This document shows positions 1 to 10,821 of a stretch of DNA of 24,974 nucleotides, in pieces. The position numbers were made by a program, and so were the translations under genes. This DNA comes from Funneliformis mosseae (lineage: Eukaryota; Glomeromycota; Glomeromycetes; Glomerales; Glomeraceae): the NCBI GenBank assembly GCA_910592005.1, contig CAJVPP010000885.1:1-24974 (forward strand). The letters are read 5' to 3'. Under the pieces are notes generated by a model. It ran no database searches. It was not told the DNA's origin and saw only the letters and a program-made list of their open reading frames with translations. How positions within the stretch are numbered: the first letter of the stretch is position 1; every line of letters starts with the position of its first letter.

Positions 1-120
1 ATCTTCACTATAGCCTTATAGCGAAGTTGAGGTCTAGGACATAGAGTTCGTTATAACAAGAGTTGACTGTACAGTTTTGCAGATCAAGGTTATAGTATCT
101 CGTGATGCAATACTTATATT

Positions 121-866
121 TTTTATTCTCTTATTTTGATTATCCAAACATTTGGATCCATGTAAGGTATTACGCAAAATTATTTGCGCCGTTTGAAGTT
201 TCAGCAATTTTTTTTGATAAACCAAAGTTTGCTATCTTGATTCTTTTTTGATGTACAGGTATATTATTTGCATGCTGTGATAAAAAGAAAATTTTTAAAA
301 TAACATTAAAATTATAAAAATATGTATATAAATAAAACAAATATTATCGGATCGCGATGAATAATATCACAATTTTAGCTGATATTTATCATTCCAATCA
401 AGTTTCTCAAAATTTTGATTTAAATAATTATTTAATGTATTACCATCAGCATATTCTAAAACTAATAAGTATGAATTCGTTTGATGAAATGCATCTAAAC
501 AAAATTGTATAATTAATATTCATGTTAAATAGTTGCATAAAAAAGTTGTATTACCAAATTCTATCTTTGCAATTCATATAAATCATTTAATTTTTAATAT
601 TAGAGTTACTTAATCGAATGTTCTAAAGTCATTACATATTTCAATACCTCATTGACAATCTCTTTAAGAGTTAACTTATAATCGTCGAATGACTTCAAAA
701 CAAAAATGGAATCAGTATCTTTCCAAATAGCACGAGAAACTTTTCCAAAATTACCACTTCCTATTGGTTGTATATTTTTGAAGTTCGAATATTCATAATA
801 ATTGAAATATTCGTCGGCAATTGATTTTTCTATCCAAATAAGATATTCATTAATATCGTTTGACAT
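121..866 (-). pseudogene. Decayed Rhizophagus-type protein kinase gene
   Basis: Read from ATG at 866. The first exon encodes an N-lobe of 86 residues: leader with WIEKSIADEYFNYYEY, glycine loop GSGNFGKV (residues 36-43), VAIK-type lysine in VLKSF (Lys58) and an alpha-C-like stretch. Downstream fragments follow in order on the same strand: a hinge segment with YLLVLEYADG (about 365-515), IIHRD (about 345-360), HANNIPVHQKRIKIANFG (about 221-276, where the DFG Asp is Asn) and VIPYMDP (about 144-167). The order matches a complete kinase. The alpha-E region before HRD is deleted, a stop follows YQLKL, and at least two further frame breaks lie after NFG and after YMDP. A possible acceptor (tttatcacag) precedes the HANN exon. 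Family assignment is from motifs. I infer a dead gene; a non-kinase product is unlikely. Confidence 0.85.
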
Positions 867-867
867 T

Positions 868-869
<2 letters not shown>

Positions 870-898
<29 letters not shown>
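870..898. repeat. 29-bp T homopolymer
   Basis: An uninterrupted T run lies 3 bp upstream of the kinase pseudogene ATG, so it reads as poly(A) in the leader of that gene. It is probably a slippage-prone homopolymer, possibly promoter-associated. Confidence 0.9.
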
Positions 899-1184
899 GA
901 AGAAAAAAAGTAACAAAAAGTAACTAAACTAAATTGTACTGTATATATGATCGAGCTTATAAACTAATCAAGTTTTGGCGATCGTCATGCAATTTTTTGT
1001 TTTAATTTCAAGGTCTCAATTTTTTTGGATTCACATCATTCTCTCGATTAAAAAAGCTCACTCACAGTACAAAAGGGACGCTAAATGATAATTATATTAA
1101 ATTAAAATAGTAAAATTACATTCATAAAGTTTAAAAAAGCGTAGTACTAGAGTTTTTTTTTTTTTTTATATCCTAATTTCAAAA

Positions 1185-1235
1185 ATCGGATCCGAAATCT
1201 GATTCAATCCGGATGTATTATATCCGGATTTACTG
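1185..1235 (-). repeat. Short dispersed repeat, copy 1
   Basis: The reverse complement holds AAATCCGGATATAATACATC, which closely resembles the plus-strand segment near 5146-5172 (AAATCCGAATATAATAAATC). The copies are therefore in opposite orientation about 4 kb apart. They may be remnants of a MITE-like family; too short to classify. Confidence 0.5.
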
Positions 1236-2754
1236 TATTTGGACTTCCTAATTAAGAATTTTAATAATCATTCTTATCATTGTGTTTATATGTTTATCGA
1301 AAATTACAAGGGATTTCCCAAACCATTGTTTTGAATCATATCTATATTTCATATTCTTTGAAAAAAAATTTATATCAATTTCATTGAGTATTACTTTTTC
1401 TTTATGTATTTGGCTTGAAAATAAGAATGTCGAATTGTATAGCTACTACAACATTTACATTTCTTCTTGGGGAAACCAAAAAAAAATATTTAATACTTTT
1501 TTGGCATATAACATAAATCAATTATTTAACCGCAGATGTCGTCAAAGATTTCTGACCGACCGTCTTTTGACTGACCAGTTTACCGACTGATTTTAACTAG
1601 TTAGACATTTTTAATTAGTAAAGAACCCTGTGTATTTAAATTTAAATTAACAAAATTAATAAAAAAAAAGACCGTACCGACAATGTCCTCAACCAATTTT
1701 ATGACTCATTATACAACCAAGACCAAGACCACAAACACGAAATTTATCGGTATCTCCAACTTCTAATCCTAATACAATACCAATTTATTTTACCCTCATT
1801 TTACTTATATCTCGTTTATTAATAAATTCGGGATAATAAGAAAAAGCTATGGTGGGCGCTTCGCAGGTGGAAAGAGGAAAACAATTTGTTTTGACGGCAG
1901 CTTGTACTGCAAAGCATTCATGTTCTCAAAATCAATAGGAGAAAATCGATAAATGATGGCCATATCCTAAAAATGCAATGGTAGCAGAACAGCGTAGTAA
2001 TTATTGAAGGTATTGTAAGAGTGGATGAGAATTTCATTTTGCCGAATTAATTTTTTTGTTTTTGTGAAAAAAAAATGAAAAGAAAGATATATTTATTTGG
2101 TTAAAAAGGAGCAATGTTAACGAATTTATAACCACTTGAATTTAGATTTTTGTTTAAATATGAGTCTTTTGTACTGTACATATCAAAACTCCCCATTTAA
2201 TTTCTTTTAAAATAGAATCAAATAGTCTGTTTTGTTTTAAGAAATCAAAAATTAGCTTGTACGTTATATTTTTTTTTTTATAATGTTTAGCATAAAATAT
2301 TTTAAATTATTTAAATTAGAAATTTCTCGGTATAAAAAAATAATAAAACAATGTAAAAATTTATAATTGGAACATTTTATTTGATTTTATATGATCGTCT
2401 GTTAACTAATATAGAGAAAAAAAATGGTTAGATTGTAAAGTAAAACAGACAGTAATCGCTATTTATGTTCATTATAAAGTCTAAAAAAATTAAGAAATTA
2501 ATCCGTTGATCTCGGTTACAAAGAACAGACAACAAAATTTCATCGAACTTGTTTCCAAAAGCTTCAATACTACCACTATGAAATAATCTAATCTCGATGT
2601 TCTTTGTTAAATTCCTGATCATAATTGTTCAGCAAGGATTCAATTAAGATGAATTATTTGTGAATTATTGGTATTTTGTAATGAAAATACTGTGCGTGTC
2701 TCATTTGTTTTTTGATTTACAGTGTAATTTCAGTGCTTCAGTTAAAGCTCCGAA

Positions 2755-2990
2755 AATTCCGACTTGGCTGGCTTGACCATTGGACCAAACCGAGTCTCTT
2801 TTATTTTGGCCGGCTAGGCTTGTCTCGGGTGCATAAATGGACAATCCAAGCCAAGCCAATCCAGGGAAACGTTAACGAAAAGATTTTCCTTCGAGGGAAA
2901 CTTTTTCGGAACGAATTCCCATTAAGAGAAATGTTACCGGAACGTTTCCTTTGTAGAAAATTGCTGTTTAAGCGTTTTCTTTAAAGAAAA
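2755..2990. repeat. GC-richer island with inverted segments
   Basis: This patch is clearly richer in G and C than its flanks. It contains CTTGGCTGGCTTGACC near 2763 and an imperfect inverted match, CCAAGCCAAGCCAATCC, near 2846. GGAAACGTTAACG near 2868 is matched in inverted form by GGAACGTTTCC near 2939. Several GGGAAAC/GGAACG motifs recur in between. I see no coding signature; an old transposon fragment is one reading. Confidence 0.45.
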
Positions 2991-4014
2991 ACAGCCCCGT
3001 ACGTTGTTTAATTATAGAACATTTTATTTGAAGAAAAACGTCGGAAAGATTGGTCAATCAGTCAGTTATTAATTTCACGTAACTTTTTTATTTTTATTTG
3101 TGAGATGTTAAACCAATAATAAAATAAATATGATCACATGATCAACCAGGATTATTTTAACAGCCTTAGTGTCACACCACCATTTTACTTTAAACTGTAT
3201 AAATAATAACCAATTTAAATTGAACTCCAATAGCCAATCATCTTTAGATTACACTAACTCATATTTTTTTAGTAAAAGAAAAAAAAAATTGTTTAACCAA
3301 ATGGTGTTCAATTCATAATGACGATCAGTTAAATTTTGACTATTTGACCGAACCGATGGATAATCAATATTGATTAATTTGATTATTTAACGTAAGGATA
3401 TTATTTTTATTTGACTTAAAATTATGGAACATTCTCTTTCGTCATTTATACGAGATTCTTCTTTTTTTTAAAAAAGGAAGACCTATTAAAAAAAAAACAC
3501 GAAAAAAGGTAGAATTTGTTTTTTTTTAATTTTATAAATTTAATAATATTTAACAAATTTTTATTTTTATCCGAATTTTACTTTTGAAACCTACTGAAAG
3601 AACAAACTTATTAATAAATTCATAGAAGACGAATTACATTTATTCAATAAAAGCAAGATATAATGCTTTCTCAATTAACAATTATATCCACCAAATTTTA
3701 AATGTTAAATACATCTTCGATTATTTTTGATTATATTTTTATTATTTTTAATTAATTTTTGAAAAATTTAGATGAAAGAGCAATCATTAATACTACAACA
3801 ATAAAAAAAATATATATATACCTATTTAAACTAACCGCAAAGGATTAAAAGAACTAATTTCAAAACATTACGGCTGATAAAAATTTTAATTAATTTTGTA
3901 GTATATAATAAGTAATTATCTATTATATTACAATATATTATTGTATAGTTAATTTTTATAAAGAATCCGTGATATCATAATAATATTAAAAAACAATATT
4001 ATTAGATAAATAGA

Positions 4015-4041
4015 AAGGAGGGGGAAGGGGGGGGGGGGGGG
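4015..4041 (+). repeat. G-rich tract ending in 15 consecutive G
   Basis: The run GAAAGGAGGGGGAAGG leads into a pure G homopolymer at 4027-4041. In a genome dominated by A/T homopolymers this stands out. It could fold as a G-quadruplex on the plus strand, or it could reflect a miscalled homopolymer length. Confidence 0.85.
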
Positions 4042-4151
4042 ATAAAATTTTACTTTTTATGATTTTCAGTCAAGCCGCTGTTGTGAAATTTATTTATAAA
4101 TTGTCTTACCGTAATAACTTGTACATTTGGATAAAATATAAAAATTTAAAA

Positions 4152-4660
4152 ATGCCTCCACGACTAAACCTCAATTGCATTTTGGAAATATTAGAATATT
4201 TAGATAATAATTCTTTATTTTCATGTTTATTTCTAAATTCTGTTTATTCCAAAGAGGTAGCAAGAATTATATGGAAGGACGTTTGAATTCGTGCTGAGTC
4301 AAATAATGATTTATCAAATATCTCATTACCCTGATTGTTTGCCTTAGAAAGACTATTTATATCAAGAATATAACGAGAATGACAAGAACGAAATATTCAA
4401 GACAACGCATCCAAGGTATAAATATGCATCGTATTTCAAAGTCCTCAATATTCGTATAATCAAGCATGCGATCAATAGTTTTGAAAAGAATTCGATAATG
4501 GATATTTATTATCAGAATTATTAAAATGTTTATGAATGGTGTCGGATCCTTGACATATTAAAGAGGTTCAATTTCCTAGAGCAAATCATTGCTTAAAAAA
4601 TCTCTCAAAGTTGATATTATATGGCTGGGTTATTTATCATAAATTTTTAAACAACTATCT
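4152..4660 (+). pseudogene. Decayed F-box-type gene
   Basis: From ATG at 4152 an F-box-like N-terminus is readable: MPPRLNLNCILEILEYLDNN, then SLFSCLFLNSVYSKEVARIIWKDV, the usual L-N-C-x-x-x-I-x-x-L pattern followed by SC-L-N and I-x-W-K. TGA follows immediately at residue 45, where full-length relatives continue. Further relics lie downstream in changing frames: SNNDLSNISLP near 4299, and KYASYFKVLNIRIIKHAINS near 4420-4480, which resembles the region after the F-box in Rhizophagus relatives. F-box proteins normally recruit substrates to SCF ubiquitin ligases; this copy cannot encode more than a truncated F-box. The extent beyond 4500 is uncertain. Confidence 0.75.
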
Positions 4661-5137
4661 AAATTGTGTTGTAAGAACTTGATATGTTAAATTTTCTTTA
4701 ATTATGAAGAATTTTTTGACATAGAAATGATTAAATAATTTAGAGATTGCCAGATTTATTTTTTTATATCAGGAATAATTATATCTGGATGAGCTAGCAT
4801 TAAATAAAGGTTAAAAGATAGATATATTAAACAACATCGTCTAATTTCAGTTTTTGGGTCTAAATAATCATTAGCTCAGTATTTGTTATTTGAATTCAAA
4901 TGTAAGTTACAGTGTTTATAATCAAGTAATTTATAAATCTTCCAAGGAAAAATAAATAATTTTCATAATTAATGATTAAATTCAAACTTATATCGTCATA
5001 CATAAAATAAACTGTGCTTTTAATTGTATTTGCCTTATTTTATAAATAGCTTAATAAAAATTGTACATTAATTATAATTAAGAATTTACATGCGTTCAAA
5101 CATCAAACGTTTTGCCGCATTTATATGATCAAAAAAT
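4661..5137. other. AT-rich spacer, nothing recognised
   Basis: No ORF with a motif and no clear repeat. It may contain fully eroded remains of the leucine-rich C-terminal part expected after the F-box. Confidence 0.5.
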
Positions 5138-5225
5138 TCAGATAAATCCGAATATAATAAATCCGGTTTTTGTATTGGTAAATTTTGTATCTGATTTTAA
5201 ATATGAACCGGATTAAACCGGATTT
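5138..5225 (+). repeat. Short dispersed repeat, copy 2
   Basis: Contains the partner of the 1185-1235 repeat in opposite orientation. Several CCGG-centred motifs (aaatccggttttt, gaaccggattaaaccggatt) appear in about 90 bp. Possibly a MITE remnant. Confidence 0.5.
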
Positions 5226-8200
5226 TAATTCAAAAGTCGTATCTCTAGGCTTTTTTCGTCAAGCTTGTATTTTAAAACTCTTGCGGCGTTGGCTTGGTAA
5301 CTGTAAACAAAAATGATTTATTTTTAATTCAATACGTCGAATTAAATACAATACTTTATCACAATCACTCCTATATTAATACACGACAAAAGGTAATAAC
5401 AAATGAATTGATAAAATTCCTTTATTGAACTCTTGGTTTATCTTAAAACCCTATCTTGAGCCAATCACGGGACTGGCCGCGGTTACAGAACACGGCTTCA
5501 GCGGTAAAAGTAATAACGTAATGACTTTGATTTTTCTCTTGAAGCGAAAAATTGTTGGAAGCGTTCAAAACTAGAGTAAATTCTGGAAACTTTTTGGTTG
5601 TTTTAATATCAAGTTTACGCCGCAGCCGAAAATATAAAGCAAGGTAGTCTGGTATGGTGTTAACCTAGAAATTTATTAAAACCAAGTTCAACAAACAATA
5701 CATTAATCTTTCAAAATAAATAAACAATTGACAGGATTCACTTGTGTAGGTAGTCATCAAATCAAATCTATGTATTTATACTATACTACGCGATGATGCC
5801 AAAGATGTCAATTATTATCTTTTAAATTTATAATAAAAATGATGTCATTCGGATATCTATTATGAAAACATGAACTATGACATTAGATAAAATAGAAGAG
5901 TAGAAAAATAACTTTAACAATAGAAAATGGATGTATGTAGCAACCCTGCGGTATTCATGACGCAGTTTTCTGCGGCTTACAATGGCAAGCGTTCGATTTT
6001 AATTTAAATCCATGTCATTCATTTTATCAATTGAAATTTAAAACATCAACACGTGTTTATTGTTTAAGTTTCTAAACGAATCGTCTTTGCGATTTTAATG
6101 AACATAATCCTTGGCATCAAAATATTAATGTATTTATTAGGCAAACAATTTCATGACCGCATATTTTTAAATTTATTCATTATTAAAACGCAACAAGTAT
6201 TAATATTCACCCAGATTAAAGTTATAATCTCAGTTTGCCAACTGTGGAAAAATATTATATGATATTTCTCACATCGGGGTACTAATAAAGAATGAATTTA
6301 CCCAAACAAGTAATCACGTTGGGCGGAGAAGTGTTTGGGATTTAATTATGTAACCTGGCAAATAAATCCAGCTTCCATTTTCTTTCCATGCATAGCTCCA
6401 TCAAACATTACAAGACGTATCACCTTTAATTACATGGTTCCAAATGATCTTCATCAAAAGTCTTTACATAATAAGTAAAAACTTTCAGTATATAACATAG
6501 GATTTACTCCTGCGCTTGTGTCTAATGATGCCCTGTTATAAAGTAATCTGACTAATCCAACGATCCTAATCAAACGAAATTTTAACACCGATGCTTCAGT
6601 TTTATAATAACCTTTTAGGTGATTTATATCATTGATGGTGAAAAAGATTTCTCTGATTGCCGCGATCGTCAAAAATTTCAACTTTGTTGCGTCAACACCA
6701 GCGAAGTCATTTTACTTTTCCGCCCTATTAAATGTTTTGAGGTATTCGACAAATTAGTCCCTATCAATATTGACAGGAAAGCGTTCGCAGATGTTTTATT
6801 TTAACAAGACTATATTTGTGCGACTTAAAAATTTTTTGCGAAATATTATTGTTGAATGTGAAGAAGATGTGCTATGGTTACATGCAGTATAAAGCAAGCT
6901 CAATATGGTCTTCTTATTGGATAGTAGAATAAACGTCACGTCAAAAATGTGGTACATTTGTTTGTAATACAAATGTAAAATAGGTATACTATGTATGAGC
7001 TGTTTTTATTGTACACTTGCGTCCCGATTAAATTATATAGTAATTTACATATAAAATTATTTTCTGGATCTTACATTTAAAATGGTTCTTGCATTTTAAG
7101 TTCCTAAAATTAAAAAAAATTTTTTTTTTAAATGAATAATATATAGATGCAGCTCGAAATTTTCCATTTTATATGCATGACATGAATATTATTTTTTTTG
7201 AACTAAACATAGAAAAAACTTTTACATTACAATTAGAATATTTATGTATCTTAAATTTTCCATAAGATAACACCTTTTTTTAAATTATACAACTAAACTG
7301 GCCTTAAAAATATATTAAATAAATACTAAATATTTATATAGCTTGAAATTTTCTATTATTTAGATAAAATTTGAATCGAACGTCACTTTTGACGTGAATG
7401 TACAACGTAAGAAAAGAGTTCGGTTTGCTAATATACCCCAGCTCAAATTTCCATATTTTACAAAGTTCATTCCCGTATTATCTAATATCCAAAGGCGTTT
7501 CTTTATTTTAGAATCTTTTTCTCGTCGTGTCTTTAAATTTATTTTTTCTTATTCTGTAAAAGAAAGTTAAGGTTTTAACTTACCATCACACGTTTTTAAA
7601 TTATGCCTGAACTGCTGATTATCATTAATTTGTTTTGAAAAAATAATAATATAAAAATTCTAGATAAAGAAATTTCGCCAACGACCTTTATAAATGATTG
7701 AGAAAATTATTTTATTCTTTGATAGATAAATAATAACTTTTTTTTTTTTAGCATGTTTCGAACTATGAAGGCTTTTAGCGTAGCAATCCTCTTCAAAACA
7801 TTATGCATCGATAGTTGTGGCAAAAAAACCATTTACAATGAAAATTCAAATTTAAATTCCTAGTTAGTTATCGTATATTAAAAATAAAATTCCCATTTGA
7901 TAATTCTCGAGAGCTGAAATTAGTCTGAAAATGATGGTGTACGTTAAAGATTTTCTTGGGTAATTTAATAAATATCTCCAGAATTATAAACACTGCTCTA
8001 GTAAAGATTTAGGAAAGATATAGTCTTTCAGTTACAGATCTCCAAAAACAATAAATCATAGTTTAAAATTTATAATTGCAACACAAATCCTTATTTAGTT
8101 ACACTCGGATTATCGTCTCCGCAACATTATAACCGCAAAGGCCGGTCCATTAACCGGCTCGGTACCTAACATTTTTAAAATGAAGAATTTTCATGGATCT

Positions 8201-8478
8201 ACAATAATAAATAATTTTTTTCCATTGAAACTTGACTTTTCGGAGTGTTTATGTTTTTTATGAATTAATCCATAAAAGCATTTTGCATTGAAATTTTCAT
8301 GCATGTAGCCATGAATTATGTATGCATAAATAATTCATGATCGATGATGTCCGAATTTGCTTAATTCAATAAGGATCTTGCTAATCGATCATGTAAATCA
8401 TTATTATTCAAAAATAATTTTGATTGGTAAATGGACGTTGAATTTATTTGATAAAAAATACCGGCCTAATCTTTTTAA
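5226..8478. other. Long intergenic stretch without a supported gene
   Basis: The overlapping ORFs at 6454-6681 (minus) and 6619-6804 (plus) show no domain and depend on non-ATG starts or lack splice-consistent neighbours. A CACGTCAAAA motif near 6938 has an inverted partner near 7386, too weak to call. A GC-richer patch with GGCCGGTCCATTAACCGG lies near 8141-8158, about 400 bp upstream of the channel gene. No RNA gene recognised. Confidence 0.5.
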
Positions 8479-8507
8479 TTTTTTTTTTTTTTTTTAAAAA
8501 AAAAAAA
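8479..8507. repeat. T17-A12 homopolymer junction upstream of the channel gene
   Basis: Seventeen T (8479-8495) are followed directly by twelve A (8496-8507), 36 bp before the start codon. This is a self-complementary dA:dT tract of the type that excludes nucleosomes in fungal promoters, so a promoter role is plausible but inferred. Confidence 0.6.
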
Positions 8508-8543
8508 TATTCCTTCACCTGAAATATCAAGAAAATTCATTAA

Positions 8544-10778
8544 ATGTCCAACGAAATACATGAACTTTGCGAAGGCGATTATCAAATCGCAATTAGTAAT
8601 GATGGAAAATTTGCTGCCACTTTTAATACAAGTAAATATAATTTGAATAATTTTTTTTTTTTTTTTTTTAACTTTACAATTTCTAACTCCCTCTTTTTTT
8701 GTGTGTTGAATTAGCAAATCTTCAGATTAAAATTCTTAGAAATCCTGATTATCGAAATTTCAACATTCCCAAGAAAAACAACGAATCCAATAATTTTATA
8801 TCTCATAATCAGAATGAATCCGACGTATCAGTTGAAAGTAATCAAACTTATGTTGTCAATTTCGACAATATACAATCAGATATTACCGTTACCAACAATA
8901 GCTTATTCGAGTATGATACAAATGTTTCATTATTTAATAATGAAATAATCATTGATATTCAAAGAAACGATGAACATGACCAACATGACCAATGTGTATG
9001 GTCACTTGGTTTATCGAACGTGACAAAATTTCAAAATAATGAATTTATTTTTGTAGTAGTATCTCGCATGAAAGGTGATATGAATGGTAATTGCAATAAC
9101 AAAAGTATGATTTGTTTGAGAGTACAGCTATCAGGTACATCAGATGATCATCCAAACTTCGTTTATCTTAAACAAGAGAAAACTGCGGACGAAAATATAG
9201 TTCCGCCTTGGGAATCTGTAAATGACAATTCGACCATATACGATGATGTAAAATCGGGAATTTGTAAATTTTTAGATGAATGTGATGAAAATTATAATGA
9301 TGATTTACAATCAAAGATTTGTAGATTCGTAGTATTTAATCGAGTCTTTGAAATTTTTGGTAAAAGATATGAAGATCTCTATTATAAAAAGGGAGATATT
9401 TCTGTAGTAGTAAAGGATTGCTTACTAAATTGCATGGACCGAATTGTATCATGCTTCTGTAAAAAATATTTCTTGAATCGCAGAAAAAATAACCTTGATG
9501 GTAAGCAATTATTACCTCAAAATGATATTTGAACAGTTTAATAAATTTATACTAACAACCCCATATATTTAATAGTTTATGATCTATCAAATGGTATGGT
9601 CGAAACCAGCATAGTAAGAGTCAAAAGTATTGAAAAGTACACAAGAAACACGACGACTTCTTATGCAATTGATGAACAAAATTTGCACCTTTGTGTTACT
9701 CGAGGAATTCAATCTATCGAGTGAGTCATCACGTGAATTTCACGTGTTTCTTGACTCATTAAACTGAAATAATCTGACTTTTTACTTTTGAATTAACTTT
9801 TATTAGGATATACTCGTTGGAGAATGGCTTGATGATCGCATCTAGAAAATTTAAAGAAATTGAAAGGATACATTTGGCAGAATTTGTTTATAGCGATGAG
9901 AAATTACTTTTAATTGGTAGTGAATCCGTGGATGATGATAAGAAAGATCTAAAGATTATTATCTGGGATTTATATGACACTGATGAGGTTGAGACTATAC
10001 CGTTAGAAAATTTCACTGTACAAAATCTTAGTACTCGCTTGGCTAGCACATCTGGAAATCTTTTGCAAGTTGATGATAAAGGAATTGTTACATCGGTTCT
10101 CAATATGATTGAAATATCATTAAAAAAGGATGATCAAAACAATTTGCCACTCAATACAGTATATTTCCCGGATAAGCAAAATGAACTACCATTTCAAGAG
10201 CAACATAATCACTACATATACTTTTGCGAAACTTACGATAAAAATAATTTCAATTTAGTAGTTGATGACACGGAACCGTGGGCAAAAGATGAATATAAAA
10301 AGACTTCTTTTTATCTTCGTCATGATAAAACTGAAACTTTGCAACTTGTAATTGGCAGGTCTACCATTCAAATCTGGCATCAAATACTTTCAGATCCAAG
10401 TCATAAATGGGAACTACCCAATGAAGGAAGACCATTTCTTGAATATATTTGGACAAATGGAATTGTACCAGAAAAAGAAAATGAAGAAAATAAATTACAT
10501 ATTAAAGAGATTCGGTTCGGGCCAGAATATTTTAAATTGGAGGTCAATTGGAAGACAGATACCGAGAATGATGAAGGTAAAAGCGCTACGAAACATAAGA
10601 CAATTGAATGGAAGAATATTAGTGGACATGTTAAAGGAGTAATACATGCATGCAAAGCATTAAAGTACGTTAATAAATGCAAGAAAATTCTTGTTGATAA
10701 TAATAACAGAAGATATCAAGTAAGTTAATTTTAACTACTTTTTTTAAAAATATATTTTCGTTTAAATTAAATTCTTTA

Positions 10779-10821
<43 letters not shown>

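Larger units (their letters stand above)
899..4014. other. AT-rich stretch without a supported gene
   Basis: Both strands hold only short ORFs (1282-1590 plus, 2428-2622 minus, 2712-2984 plus) without a recognisable motif, without splice-consistent extension and with low-complexity composition. The only structured segments seen are the dispersed repeat at 1185-1235 and the GC-richer island at 2755-2990, both listed separately. Confidence 0.6.

Noticed and set aside
34..225. 63-residue minus-strand ORF as a separate gene
   Set aside because: It needs a non-ATG start, and it overlaps the kinase relic in another frame: the same DNA reads NFGLSKKIAETSN and VIPYMDP.
1282..1590. 102-residue plus-strand ORF
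   Set aside because: Low-complexity sequence with no motif, no splice-compatible neighbours and no resemblance to a family I know.
2428..2622. 64-residue minus-strand ORF
   Set aside because: No domain and no supporting context; expected by chance at this length.
2712..2984. 90-residue plus-strand ORF
   Set aside because: It follows the GC-richer repeat island; the open frame reflects fewer AT-rich stops, and the translation repeats FLRGKLFRN-like segments from DNA repeats.
6454..6804. Overlapping ORFs on both strands (75 and 61 residues)
   Set aside because: Neither has a recognisable motif, the minus one depends on a TTG start, and opposite-strand overlap argues that at most one could be real.
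6938..7399. Possible MITE with CACGTCAAAA ends
   Set aside because: Only about 13 bp of imperfect inverted match and no target duplication; chance is likely.
8475..8717. Minus-strand ORF over exon 1 of the channel gene
   Set aside because: Antisense shadow made largely of Lys and Phe runs from homopolymers.
9888..10682. ORFs antisense to or out of frame with exon 4
   Set aside because: Shadows of the strongly supported exon 4 frame.
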